Translations under genes and position numbers: made by a program
Assembly (NCBI GenBank): GCA_034421515.1
Contig: DAOUKH010000065.1
Span: 7,529-71,528, forward strand
From: DAOUKH01 sp034421515
Lineage (GTDB): Bacteria; Chloroflexota; Dehalococcoidia; SHYB01
Direction: 5' to 3'
DNA length: 64,000 nt
The notes under the pieces: generated by a model
Database searches by the model: none
What the model was told of the DNA's origin: nothing
The model's input: only the letters and a program-made list of their open reading frames with translations
In this document: positions 31,893 through 40,751 of the stretch, one piece after another
Position numbering within the stretch: the first letter of the stretch is position 1
How the letters are laid out: every line of letters begins with the position of its first letter

Positions 31893-33632
31893 CTAGCGGC
31901 GGTCGAACTCGCGCTCGAGCTGCGCCGTGCTCATGTGAACGATGATGGGCCGTCCGTGGGGGCAGGCGTGGGGGTTGTCCGCCGCCTCAAGCAGACGCAC
32001 CATCTCCCGCATCTCCTGCTCGGAGAGCGTCTGGCCCGCCCGCACCGCCGAGTGGCAGGCCACCGAGGCCATGATCCGTTCCTCCCAGCTGTAGCCCCGC
32101 AGGTCGTCGGACTCCAGATAGTCGAGCACGTCGTGCAGCGCCCGTCCCGGCTCGACGGCGGCGAGACCGGCGGGCACCGCCCGCAGCAGCACGGCCTGCT
32201 CGCCGAACGGCTCGACGTCGAAGCCGTACCCTGTCAGGAGGTCGCCGTGCTCGGCCACGAGCCCCTGCTCCTCCGGCGACATCTCCACTACCAGCGGCTC
32301 GAGGAGGCCCTGCGACTTCACCTCCCCATCGTCCCGGTCGCGGCGGAGCTGGTCGAACAGCACCCGTTCGTGGGCGGTGTGTTGGTCGATCAGGTACATC
32401 CCCTCGGGGCCCTCACTGATGATGAAGGTCGCCCCGAGTTGGCCCAACACTCGCAGCACCGGGACGCGCAGCGTACCTTGGCCGGTCGCCGCCTCCGCAC
32501 GGGGCGCGGCCTCGCGCAGCCCCGAGATCGGCGCGGCCACCGGCATGGGCCGCGAGGCTGCTGCCTCGTCGAGTGGGGCGAACGGGGAGGGTGACGCGGT
32601 GGCGATCACCGCCGCCGGTCGCGGCGCGGCCACGGCCTCTACCGCCTCGGTTACGGCGTGGCGGACGGCGGAGAAGATAGGGCGCTCGTCGCGGAACTTG
32701 ATCTCCATCTTCGCGGGGTGGACGTTCACGTCCGTCTCCCCCACGTCGACGGCCACGTCAAGCACGGCCACGGGATAGCGCCCCGACCCCAGGAAGCCGC
32801 GGTATGCCTCGATGACCGCGAAGGTCAGCGTCCGGCTCTGCACGAGGCGGCCGTTGACCAGAAGCGTGATGAAGGTGCGGTTGCCCCGGCTCAGCTCCGG
32901 CGGCGAGGTCAGGCCCAGCACGTCCACGGCCAAACCCGAGGAATCGCCGCGCCACTCCACGTCGAGCATGCGGGCGGCCGTCCCCGCACCGTAGACGGCG
33001 GCGAACGCGGCGCGGCGGTCGCCGTTGCCCTGCGACCGGACGCTCTCCTTGCCGTCCACCGTCAGGCTGAACGCCGTCCCCGGCCGGGCGAGCGCGTAGG
33101 CGCCGACGACCGAGGCGATGCGGTTCGCCTCCGCCGCGTTCGACTTGAGGAACTTGAGGCGGGCGGGAACGTCGCGGAAGAGGTTGCGCACCGAGACCGT
33201 CGTCCCCGGCGGTGCGGCCCGCGGCCCCTGCTCGATGATCTCGCCGTCCTTCACCCGGATCTCGGCGCCGCTCATCGACTCAGCCGTCCTCGACAGCAGC
33301 GTCACGTCGGCCACCGCCGCCATCGAGGCCAGCGCCTCGCCGCGGAAGCCGAGCGTGCCGATGCGGTGCAGGTCGGGCTCGTCTTCGATCTTGCTCGTGG
33401 CGTGCCGAGTGAAGGCCGCCTCCAGGTCAATGGCTTCGATGCCCTCGCCGTCGTCGGAGACGCGGACAAGGGAGACCCCGCCGCCGGTGGCTTGCACATC
33501 GACGCGCGTTGCCCCAGCGTCGAGGGAATTCTCGATCAGCTCCTTGACCACCGACGCGGGCCGCTCGATCACCTCGCCGGCGGCGATCCGCGACACGAGC
33601 GCGGGAGGAAGCAGCCTGATCTTCATAGCCAT
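31893..33632 (-). CDS. mutL: DNA mismatch repair protein MutL
   Basis: The 579-residue protein has the GHKL ATPase motifs of MutL: IAAGEVIERPASVVKELIENSLDAG, DDGEGI, TSKI and GTLGFRGEAL, then a linker rich in Ala and Pro, and a C-terminal dimerisation/endonuclease domain. The latent endonuclease metal motif is present in nearly standard form as DQHTAHERVLFD (consensus DQHA-x2-E-x4-E, so the last Glu is Asp), and ACHSAVRAG plus CPHGRP complete the site. This implies nicking activity, as expected for bacteria without MutH. It starts three bases after the mutS stop codon. Residues 1-3 contain two Met codons; either could be used. Confidence 0.96.
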   Translation of the reverse strand: MAMKIRLLPPALVSRIAAGEVIERPASVVKELIENSLDAGATRVDVQATGGGVSLVRVSDDGEGIEAIDLEAAFTRHATSKIEDEPDLHRIGTLGFRGEALASMAAVADVTLLSRTAESMSGAEIRVKDGEIIEQGPRAAPPGTTVSVRNLFRDVPARLKFLKSNAAEANRIASVVGAYALARPGTAFSLTVDGKESVRSQGNGDRRAAFAAVYGAGTAARMLDVEWRGDSSGLAVDVLGLTSPPELSRGNRTFITLLVNGRLVQSRTLTFAVIEAYRGFLGSGRYPVAVLDVAVDVGETDVNVHPAKMEIKFRDERPIFSAVRHAVTEAVEAVAAPRPAAVIATASPSPFAPLDEAAASRPMPVAAPISGLREAAPRAEAATGQGTLRVPVLRVLGQLGATFIISEGPEGMYLIDQHTAHERVLFDQLRRDRDDGEVKSQGLLEPLVVEMSPEEQGLVAEHGDLLTGYGFDVEPFGEQAVLLRAVPAGLAAVEPGRALHDVLDYLESDDLRGYSWEERIMASVACHSAVRAGQTLSEQEMREMVRLLEAADNPHACPHGRPIIVHMSTAQLEREFDRR

Positions 33633-33635
33633 CCC

Positions 33636-36236
33636 CTACCCGTCTGGTCCCTTCTCCGACTCGCGCCGCGCCGTATCCTGCAGCTCGAAGAGCTTGGTGA
33701 TCGCTTCCAGCGGCGTCAGCGAGGCGACGTCGATGTCGAGGAGGCGCTCGGAGACCTCCGAGGTGGGTGGCAGCAGCGCCGGCTGATCAGGGTTCGCCGG
33801 AGCAATTCGACGGCGGCGCGGACGTTGCCCGTTCCCTCCGCGTTCCAAGCCCTGCAAGACGTCGCGCGCCCGGGACACTACCGCCTGCGGCATCCCCGCC
33901 AGCGTGGCCACGTGGACGCCGTAGCTCTTGTCCGCTGCGCCGGGCACGATCTTGTGCAGGAAGGCCACGTCGCCGTCCTTCTCGGCCACGGCGACATGAA
34001 AATTCTTGATGCCGGGCAGCGTCCCCGCCAGATCGGTCAGCTCGTGGTAGTGGGTGGCGAACAGGGTCTTGGCGCCCAGCGCGGGGTGGTTGTGGATGTA
34101 CTCGGCGACGGCGCGGGCGATCGACAGGCCGTCGTAGGTGCTCGTGCCCCGTCCGATCTCGTCGAGGATGATGAGCGACCGCTCGGTGGCATTGCGCAGG
34201 ATCTGCGCCGTCTCCACCATCTCGACCATGAACGTCGACTGCCCCGCCGCGAGGTCGTCCTGTAGCCCCACGCGGGTGAAGATGCGGTCGACGATGCCGA
34301 TGCGCGCCGCCTCGGCGGGCACGAAGCAGCCGATCTGAGCCAGCAGGACGATGAGCGCCACCTGGCGCAGGTAGGTCGACTTCCCCGACATGTTGGGGCC
34401 GGTGAGCACGACCACCCGCGCCCCCGCCCGCGACAGCTTCGTGTCGTTGGGCACGAAGCCACCTTGGGGAAGCACCCGCTCGACCACGGGGTGCCGACCG
34501 TTCACGACGTCCAGCTCGTCCCCGTCGGTGAGCGTAGGTCGGACGTACCCATAGCGCGCAGCGGCGGCGGCGAAGCCGGCGTAGACGTCGGCCTCCCCCA
34601 GCGCGGCGGCGGTGGCCAGAATGGCGTCGCAGCGCGCTGCGATCCGCTCGCAGAGCCCCTTGAACAGCGCCGCCTCGACGCCCTGGATCCGGTCCTGCGC
34701 GTCGAGGATCGTCGATTCGTACTCCTTGAGCTCAGGCGTGACGTACCGCTCCGCCCCCGCCAGCGTCTGCCGCCGGACGTAGTCCTCCGGCACCTGCGCT
34801 TGGTTCGCCCGGCTCATCTCGATGTAGTAGCCGAAGACGCGGTTGTAGCCGACCTTGAGCGACTTGACGCCGGTACGCTCCCGCTCCTTGCTCTCCAGCG
34901 CCGCCAGATGCGACCGCGCCCCTGTCGAGACCTCGCGCAGACGGTCGAGCTCCTCATCGACGCCCGACCGCAACACGCCGCCGTCGCTCAGCGCCGCGGG
35001 CGGATCGTCGACGACGGCCTCGGCGATGCCCTCGGCCACGTCGGTGCAGGGGTCGAGCCGCACCAGCAGATCATCGATGCCGCCGCTGCCGGCCTCGTCA
35101 CCTTCAGGCGGCGCCAGCAGCGCGGCGAGGTCCGGAACCGCCTCCAGTCCACGGCGTAGGGCCGCCAGGTCGCGCGGCGCGGCCCGTCCCGCGGCGACCC
35201 GCCCGGCAAGGCGCTCAAGATCGGGCATCGACTTGAGCAGGTCCGCCGTACGCTCCCGCGCCAGAGGACGCTCGTGGAACCAGGCCACGGCGTCGAGGCG
35301 GGCGTCGAGCGGCTCCCGGTCAAGCAGGGGTTGGCCCACCCAGCGGCGCAGCATCCGGCCCCCCATCGACGTCCGCGTCTCGTCGATCGTGTTCAGGAGC
35401 GATTGGCCCTCGCCGCCCCAGCGCCCCGCCTGGCTGATCTCCAGATTCCGGCGCGTCTGCGGGTCGAGCGCCATGTAGCGCTCGGTGGAGTACGTGGAGA
35501 GTGAGACCACGCTCGCAACGGACGAAGGCTGCGTGCGCTCCAGATAGGCGAGCACCGCACCCGCCGCGGCGACCGCCAACGGCTTGTCCGCGCAGCCGAA
35601 CGCCTCGAGCGTGGCGACGCCGAAACGCCGCTTGAGGCGGTCCTCGGCGTCGTCGAACTCGAAGTCGCGGTCGGGCGACTCGGTAGGGTTGACCGGTGAC
35701 GGGACGGAGACCTGGTCGCCCGTGCGGACGAGCAGCTCCGCCGGAGCAAGCCGCCCGATTTCGAGGTCAAGGCCGTCGGCGGGAAGCTGAGCGGCGGCGA
35801 ACTCGCCGGTGCTGACGTCCAGGTGCGCCAGGCCCGCCGAGTAGCCCTCCACCACCACCGCCGCGAGGAAGTTGTTGCGCTTGCCGTCGAGCAGGTTCTC
35901 CTCGACCAGCGTCCCCGGCGTCACCACCCGCACCACGTCCCGCTCGACCAAGCCATCGCCGGGCTCGGAGGTCTGCTCGCAGATGGCCACCTTGTGGCCG
36001 GCGTCGATCAGACGCCCCAGGTAGTTGTCGAGGGCGTGGTGGGGTATCCCCGCCATGGGGTAGCGCTTCCCCTTGCCCATCTCCCGCGAGGTCAGGGTGA
36101 TGCCCAGAGCCGCCGAGGCGGCGCGGGCATCGTCGTCGAAGGTCTCGTAGAAGTCCCCGAGGCGGAAGAGCAGGATGACGTCGGGGAAACGCCGTTTTAT
36201 GTCGAGATACTGGCGCCGCAGCGGCGTGTCGGCCAT
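33636..36236 (-). CDS. mutS: DNA mismatch repair protein MutS
   Basis: The 866-residue protein has the mismatch-reading GDFYETF motif near the N-terminus, the connector and lever domains, the Walker A GPNMSGKST, the Walker B ILDEIGRGTSTYDG and the FATHYHELT signature. The ATG at 36236 is chosen because the next residues ADTPLRRQYLDIKRRFPD match the family start; an upstream open-frame extension to 36326 is not conserved and would include the promoter. A TACAAT box ends nine bases before this ATG, so the mRNA leader is very short. It is the first gene of the mutS-mutL-mutY run. Confidence 0.96.
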   Translation of the reverse strand: MADTPLRRQYLDIKRRFPDVILLFRLGDFYETFDDDARAASAALGITLTSREMGKGKRYPMAGIPHHALDNYLGRLIDAGHKVAICEQTSEPGDGLVERDVVRVVTPGTLVEENLLDGKRNNFLAAVVVEGYSAGLAHLDVSTGEFAAAQLPADGLDLEIGRLAPAELLVRTGDQVSVPSPVNPTESPDRDFEFDDAEDRLKRRFGVATLEAFGCADKPLAVAAAGAVLAYLERTQPSSVASVVSLSTYSTERYMALDPQTRRNLEISQAGRWGGEGQSLLNTIDETRTSMGGRMLRRWVGQPLLDREPLDARLDAVAWFHERPLARERTADLLKSMPDLERLAGRVAAGRAAPRDLAALRRGLEAVPDLAALLAPPEGDEAGSGGIDDLLVRLDPCTDVAEGIAEAVVDDPPAALSDGGVLRSGVDEELDRLREVSTGARSHLAALESKERERTGVKSLKVGYNRVFGYYIEMSRANQAQVPEDYVRRQTLAGAERYVTPELKEYESTILDAQDRIQGVEAALFKGLCERIAARCDAILATAAALGEADVYAGFAAAAARYGYVRPTLTDGDELDVVNGRHPVVERVLPQGGFVPNDTKLSRAGARVVVLTGPNMSGKSTYLRQVALIVLLAQIGCFVPAEAARIGIVDRIFTRVGLQDDLAAGQSTFMVEMVETAQILRNATERSLIILDEIGRGTSTYDGLSIARAVAEYIHNHPALGAKTLFATHYHELTDLAGTLPGIKNFHVAVAEKDGDVAFLHKIVPGAADKSYGVHVATLAGMPQAVVSRARDVLQGLERGGNGQRPRRRRIAPANPDQPALLPPTSEVSERLLDIDVASLTPLEAITKLFELQDTARRESEKGPDG

Positions 36237-36245
36237 GACGCGCGC

Positions 36246-36251
36246 ATTGTA
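36246..36251 (-). promoter_or_regulatory. -10 box for mutS, near-leaderless
   Basis: The minus strand reads TACAAT, nine bases before the mutS ATG, so the mRNA would begin about three bases before the start codon. The -35 region is weak. The rest of the 36237-36430 gap holds a dispersed repeat and no gene. Confidence 0.5.
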
Positions 36252-36333
36252 GCCCACGCCCCCGTCCACTGACAGGGCCGCGCGGTGCTCCCATTCATGG
36301 GGACCCTTGCGTAACCACGGCCGCATCGAAGAG

Positions 36334-36412
36334 GAGCGCCCTTCGGGCGCTCGCGCGCCTGGCGGCGCGCGCCCTCTCTCAGTCTCCCCCAGAGGGGGAG
36401 AGGTTTAAGGTG
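36334..36412 (-). repeat. Intergenic hairpin repeat 3' of the DUF35 gene
   Basis: Read on the minus strand the element has CCTTAAACCTCTCCCCCTCT, GGGGGAGACTGAGAGAGGGC, then GCGCGCCGCCAGGCGCGCGAG and a small hairpin GCGCCCGAAGGGCGC. It starts 19 bases beyond the stop of the DUF35 gene and has the same orientation. The GCGCGC plus GCGCCC tail is shared with the copy at 43010-43082. Confidence 0.75.
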
Positions 36413-36430
36413 CTCCCGCCGGAGGCCCCC

Positions 36431-36925
36431 CTACAGCGGGAACTTCCAGGTGTCGGGAGCCGTCTTCGCGCTCAGCTTCCAGCGGGGGATGTTGTAGTCC
36501 TGGCTGGGGTGCTCGTCCCAGTCGAGCTCGACGGGCAGGCCGATGGCGATGTCCTCTTCGGGGTCACGCATCAATGCCGGGATCCGCGTCTTCGACCCGT
36601 CCGGGTTCGTCCCGTCGGGAAGCTCGACGATGGCCACACAGTACGGAACCGCGGGCACCATGTGGCCGAGGATGGGCTGGACGACGACGTTGTAGGTGTA
36701 GATCTCGCCCTTGCCCTCGATCTCGGCGTACTCGATCTCCATCGTGCCGCACTCGCTGCACGCGGGGAAGGGCGGGAACCACTTCCGGTCGCACGGCGAG
36801 CAGTAGGCGAGCATGAACTTCTTTTCTTTCGTGTACTCCCACCACTCCGCGATGTCCTGATCGGGGATGATCTGGATGCGGCTGTAGTCGGGTTGTCGGG
36901 GCGTGGAGCCGGGTTCCATGGTCAT
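36431..36925 (-). CDS. Zn-ribbon / OB-fold protein (DUF35), partner of the thiolase-like protein
   Basis: The 164-residue protein has the DUF35 layout: an N-terminal helix (ADIAEWWEY-like, here DQDIAEWWEYTKEKKFMLAY), a rubredoxin-like zinc ribbon with CSPCDRKWFPPFPACSECG, and a C-terminal OB fold beginning GKGEIYTYNVV. DUF35 proteins form complexes with thiolase-like enzymes and can bind acyl-CoA. It lies six bases downstream of the thiolase-like gene and is co-transcribed with it. In actinobacterial steroid degradation an equivalent pair forms a retro-aldolase; that comparison is inference here. Confidence 0.88.
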   Translation of the reverse strand: MTMEPGSTPRQPDYSRIQIIPDQDIAEWWEYTKEKKFMLAYCSPCDRKWFPPFPACSECGTMEIEYAEIEGKGEIYTYNVVVQPILGHMVPAVPYCVAIVELPDGTNPDGSKTRIPALMRDPEEDIAIGLPVELDWDEHPSQDYNIPRWKLSAKTAPDTWKFPL

Positions 36926-36931
36926 GGCGGA

Positions 36932-38161
36932 CTACCCTTTCCTCAAGATGCAAGAGCTGGACATGGTCTCCATGCCCCAGCCCAGGCACGCCGCGATCTC
37001 GGCCTTCTTGACCTGGCGGCATCCATTGCTGCGGTCGTAGGTGTGGATCCCCTCATTCCAACGCGGACACGAGTCGTCGGCCCGATGACGGAGCTGGCGG
37101 ACGTTCTCGATCACCATGCTGATCCCATGCGTGTAGCCCTCGGAGAGGTGCCCGCCCGAGAGGTTGTTCGGCCGCCCGCCGGGGTGGTCGATCTCCAAGT
37201 TGCCCTCGGCCACATACGGCCCGGCCTCGCCGCGCGGGACGAAGCCGTAGGCCTCGAGCTGGATCAGCGTCGTGAAGGTGAACGCGTCGTACGACGACGT
37301 GATGTCGATGTCGTTCTGCGTGACTCCCGACATCCCGAAGAGCCGGTCCCGGCCGTAGAAGCTGGCAACCTCGTGGATCACGTCGCGGCTGTAGTTCCAC
37401 GCCGGGTTGTCCGCCATCGTGCGCGCCGTGCCGCCCATGATGAAGACCGGCGGCTGCTTCAGGTCCCAGGAGCGTTCGGCCTTCGTGATGATGAGGGCGG
37501 CGGCGACGTCGGTCTCCAGGCAGCAGTCGAGGAGGTGGAAGGGCTTCGACACCCACCGCGAGTTCATATAGTCCTCGATCGTGATCGGCGCCGTCATGAT
37601 CGACTTGGGATTCAGCAGTGCATGCTTCCGGTGAGCCACCGAGATCATGCCCAGCTGCTCGCTCTTCAGCCCGTAGTCGCGCATGTAGCGCATGCAGCTG
37701 ATGCCAAACTTCTGGGCCGGCGTGGTGAAGCCGTAGAGCGGCTCGAAGCTGTTGGGCGCGGTGATCGGTGTCGGCGGCATCGGCCCCCCGGGAGCCTGAC
37801 CGCCCATCCGCCGTCCCGACCGTCCGTTCATCGAGCGGAAGACGACCATCGTGTTGCAGTAGCCGCCGACGACGAGGCCGACGGCGTGCGCGATCAGCGC
37901 CTCGGTGCTGGAGCCGCCGCCCATGATGTCGACCTGGTAGTTGAGCCGCATCCCCAACGCCGAGGCGATGTGCATCCCCGACGTGGAGTCGGCGGCGTTG
38001 TAGCTGGTGATGCCGTCCACGTCCTGGGGCCGGATGCCGGCGTCGTCGCAGGCGTTCTTGACGGCCTCGATAGCCATGGAAAGCGTGGTGCGGTTCGACG
38101 GCCGCATGTGGGGCGTCTCCCCCACGCCGACGATGCACGTCTTATCGGTGAACTCACCCAT
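36932..38161 (-). CDS. Thiolase-fold / lipid-transfer-like protein lacking the nucleophilic Cys
   Basis: The 409-residue protein has the thiolase fold (CIVGVGETP at the start, ACDDAGIRPQDVDGI, and the C-terminal NNLSGGHLSEGYTHGISM with the family His/Gly loop and a late Cys segment). At the position of the acyl-accepting Cys, thiolases have CxSG; here the sequence is MGGGSSTEAL (residues about 80-89), without Cys. That is typical of the SCP-x/Ltp2-like group that works with DUF35 partners in retro-aldol or other CoA-ester reactions rather than thiolysis. A strong ribosome site GAGGAGG lies eight bases before the ATG. The DUF35 gene follows after six bases. Confidence 0.87.
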   Translation of the reverse strand: MGEFTDKTCIVGVGETPHMRPSNRTTLSMAIEAVKNACDDAGIRPQDVDGITSYNAADSTSGMHIASALGMRLNYQVDIMGGGSSTEALIAHAVGLVVGGYCNTMVVFRSMNGRSGRRMGGQAPGGPMPPTPITAPNSFEPLYGFTTPAQKFGISCMRYMRDYGLKSEQLGMISVAHRKHALLNPKSIMTAPITIEDYMNSRWVSKPFHLLDCCLETDVAAALIITKAERSWDLKQPPVFIMGGTARTMADNPAWNYSRDVIHEVASFYGRDRLFGMSGVTQNDIDITSSYDAFTFTTLIQLEAYGFVPRGEAGPYVAEGNLEIDHPGGRPNNLSGGHLSEGYTHGISMVIENVRQLRHRADDSCPRWNEGIHTYDRSNGCRQVKKAEIAACLGWGMETMSSSCILRKG

Positions 38162-38329
38162 CTATGGGGCCTCCTCAGCGCCGGTGGCCCGCACCCGCGC
38201 ACGGCGAAACAAACCAGTTGCACGGGAAATCGAAGCGGGGCGCAAAACGTTCGCACTTTAGCACCGGCCCCTTCGCCTCGCAATAGAGGCCGCGGTGGCG
38301 TAGAATCCCCGCGTTCCGTCCGGAGTCCC

Positions 38330-39208
38330 ATGCAAAAAGTCGCCGTCGTCACCGATAGCTCTTCCTGCATCGCCGGGGAGATCGCCCGCTCCCACGGAAT
38401 CGAGATCGTCCCCTACGACCTCGTGTTCGACGGCAGGGTCTACCGCGACGGCGTCGACCCCCCCGGCGACTTCTACGGCCTGCTGCGCGCGTCGAAGCGC
38501 CCTCCGACCACGGCGGCGCCGTCGCCGGGCCAATACCTCGAAGCGTTCGAGGCCGCGAGCAAGCGCGCCGAATCGGTGCTCTGCATCACGCTCCCCGCCG
38601 GGTTGAGCTCGAGCCACAGCGTTTCGCAGCACGCCGTGGCGCTGGCTAGAGAGCAGCTCCCCGGCACGACCATTCGCTCCATCCCCGCCCCCGCGGTAGC
38701 CGCCGGCCAGGGGCTGATCGCGATCGAAACGGCGCGCCTCGTGGCGGACGGCGCGTCGCTCGACGAGGCCGCCGCCTTCGTCGACGCCATCGCCCCCAAA
38801 GTCGACTTCTACGCCGTGCTAGACACGCTCGAGTACCTGGCGAAGGGCGGCCACGTCCCCAAGGCGGCGGCCTGGCTCGGCGACAGGGTCGGCTTCAAGC
38901 CGGTGCTGACGGCCCACCAAGGCAAGGTCGAGCGGCTCACCCAGGCGCGCTCCAAGGCGAGGGCCATAGAGCGCATGCTGAAGATGATGCAGGAGTCGAA
39001 CCCCGGCGGCGCCCCGATTCGCGCCGTGCTCATGCACGCCACGGCCCCGGACGAGGCCGCGCGCTTCGCCGAGAAAATACGTGAGCGCTTCGACTGCCGC
39101 GAAGTCCTCACCACCGAGTTCACCCCGGTCATGGGTGCTCATTCCGGCCCCGGCGTCGTCGGCGTCGCCTACCGCATCCTCGACGACGCAACCGTGCCGG
39201 CTGCCTAA
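38330..39208 (+). CDS. DegV family fatty-acid-binding protein
   Basis: The 292-residue protein has the DegV (FakB-like) pattern: VAVVTDSSSCI, then the region IEIVPYDLVFDG, the TTAAPSPGQYLEAFE segment, ITLPAGLSSSH where the Ser binds the carboxylate, and ETARLVADGASLDEA. DegV/FakB proteins bind a fatty acid in a deep pocket, and FakB presents it to the kinase FakA; no fakA is in view. A TAGAAT box at 38301-38306 probably drives it. Longer versions of this frame reaching back to 36410 are shadows of the thiolase and DUF35 genes. Confidence 0.9.
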   Translation: MQKVAVVTDSSSCIAGEIARSHGIEIVPYDLVFDGRVYRDGVDPPGDFYGLLRASKRPPTTAAPSPGQYLEAFEAASKRAESVLCITLPAGLSSSHSVSQHAVALAREQLPGTTIRSIPAPAVAAGQGLIAIETARLVADGASLDEAAAFVDAIAPKVDFYAVLDTLEYLAKGGHVPKAAAWLGDRVGFKPVLTAHQGKVERLTQARSKARAIERMLKMMQESNPGGAPIRAVLMHATAPDEAARFAEKIRERFDCREVLTTEFTPVMGAHSGPGVVGVAYRILDDATVPAA

Positions 39209-39283
39209 AGCGCGGAGCCTCCGCGCCGGACGTCACGCTTTCGTGTAACCTTGCCGTCAGATAGCAGTCGATAGGCGCCAGTC

Positions 39284-40057
39284 ATGCCGGACGTCCTCTT
39301 CGAAATCCTCGACAACGTCGCGGTCATCACGCTCAACCGCCCCGAGCGCATGAACGCCGTGAACGACGGTCTGGGCCGCGAGCTCAACGCCGCCCTCCGG
39401 CGGGCCGGAACGGAGCCCGAAGCCCGCGCCGTAGTCCTCACCGGCGCCGGCCGCGGCTTTTGCTCCGGCCTCGACCTCAAGGAACGCGCCCAGGGCAAGG
39501 GCGGACGCTCCTGGGCCAAGCGCCTGCACGGGCTCGAGACCCCCAAGATCGCCCTAGCCCTCGACAAGCCCATCATCGGCGCGATCAACGGCCCCGCCAT
39601 CGGCGTCGGCTTCGAGTACGCCATGCTCTGCGACTACCGCATCGGCGCCCCCACGGCCCGCATGGGCGACGTCCACGTCAAGCGCGGCCTCGTCGAGGAC
39701 TGCGCCGACCCCCTCACGCTCCCCCGCGCCGTCGGCGACGCGGCAGCCAAGAAGGTCCTCTTCACCGGCGAAGTTTTCGAGCCCGACGAACTCCTCCGCC
39801 TCGGCGTCCTCAACGAGGTCGTCGAAGGTGACGCGCTGATGGACCGCGCCCTCGATCTGGCGGGGCGCATGGCGGCGAACCCCCCGCTCGCCGTGCGCAT
39901 GACCAAGCACCTCCTCCGCATGGCGAACCCCTACCCCTCCGAACACGTCATCGACCAGTCGATGGTCATGATGGGCATCCTCCAGACCACCGACGACTTC
40001 AAGGAATCGATCCAGGCCTTCGTCGAGAAGCGCGAGGCCCGGTTCGGAGGCCGGTGA
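39284..40057 (+). CDS. Enoyl-CoA hydratase/isomerase family protein (crotonase)
   Basis: The 257-residue crotonase has ITLNRPERMNA, GRGFCSGLDLKERA (oxyanion-hole strand) and AINGPAIGVGFEYAMLCDYRI. The Glu in GVGFEYAM aligns with rat Glu144, but the Glu164 position holds His in RMGDVHVKRG, so only one acid is present, a pattern seen in isomerases and related enzymes rather than in classical hydratases. Its ending FVEKREARFGGR is close to that of the crotonase at 10781-11569 (FLEKRDPEFAGE), so the two are paralogues. lipB starts four bases after its stop codon, which suggests co-transcription. Confidence 0.88.
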   Translation: MPDVLFEILDNVAVITLNRPERMNAVNDGLGRELNAALRRAGTEPEARAVVLTGAGRGFCSGLDLKERAQGKGGRSWAKRLHGLETPKIALALDKPIIGAINGPAIGVGFEYAMLCDYRIGAPTARMGDVHVKRGLVEDCADPLTLPRAVGDAAAKKVLFTGEVFEPDELLRLGVLNEVVEGDALMDRALDLAGRMAANPPLAVRMTKHLLRMANPYPSEHVIDQSMVMMGILQTTDDFKESIQAFVEKREARFGGR

Positions 40058-40061
40058 GCCC

Positions 40062-40751
40062 ATGGGCGACCGGCTCAGCGTCTGCGACTTGGGACTGGTC
40101 GACTACGCCGAAGCGCTCGCCCTGCAGCGCGCCCTCCGAGAACGCCGGATCGAAGGCAGCGTCGGCGACACGCTCCTCCTCCTGGAACACCCGCCGACGA
40201 TCACCCTCGGCCGCCGTACCGCACACGACGACCTGCTCGTCGACCGCGAGGGCCTGCGCCGCCTCGGATTCGCCGTCGCCGAGGTCGAGCGCGGCGGGCG
40301 CGCCACCTACCACGGGCCCGGACAGGTCGTGGGCTACGCCATCGTCTCGCTCAAGGAGCGCGGCCTTTCCGTGCCGAGCTTCGTGGCGCTCCTCGAACAG
40401 ACGGGGATCGACTACCTGGCGGAGTTGGGAATCGAGGCCGGCCGCCGCGAAGGCTTCAACGGCGTGTGGACGAACGGGCGCAAGATCGGCGCGATCGGCG
40501 TCCACCTCCGGCGGTGGGTGAGCCTGCATGGCTTCGCCCTGAACGTCGACCCCGACCTGCGCCACTACGACGCCATCGTTCCCTGCGGCATCACCGACGC
40601 CGAGGCGACCTCGGTCCGCCGCGAGATCGGCTCCGCGCCGCCGATGAGCGAGGCGAAGCGCGGCGTCGCGGCGGCGTTGTCTTACGCCTTCGGCTACGCG
40701 GGCGTGGACTGGGTCGGCATCGAGACGCTGCCGGCGCGACCGGCCGCCTAG
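40062..40751 (+). CDS. lipB: Octanoyl-[acyl carrier protein]:protein transferase (lipoate synthesis)
   Basis: The 229-residue protein moves octanoyl from ACP to lipoyl domains, the first step of de novo lipoate assembly. It has the family blocks LLLLEHPPTITLGRR, RGGRATYHGPGQVVGYAI, the catalytic Lys in RKIGAIGVHLRRW and the nucleophilic Cys in IVPCGI. No lipA lies beside it. It follows the crotonase gene by four bases and ends on stop-codon bases shared with the convergent MFS gene (40748-40751). Confidence 0.95.
   Translation: MGDRLSVCDLGLVDYAEALALQRALRERRIEGSVGDTLLLLEHPPTITLGRRTAHDDLLVDREGLRRLGFAVAEVERGGRATYHGPGQVVGYAIVSLKERGLSVPSFVALLEQTGIDYLAELGIEAGRREGFNGVWTNGRKIGAIGVHLRRWVSLHGFALNVDPDLRHYDAIVPCGITDAEATSVRREIGSAPPMSEAKRGVAAALSYAFGYAGVDWVGIETLPARPAA

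Noticed and set aside
36410..38329. Long upstream extension of the degV frame (from 36410)
   Set aside because: The extension is antisense to the DUF35 and thiolase-like genes, and the DegV family starts at ATG 38330.
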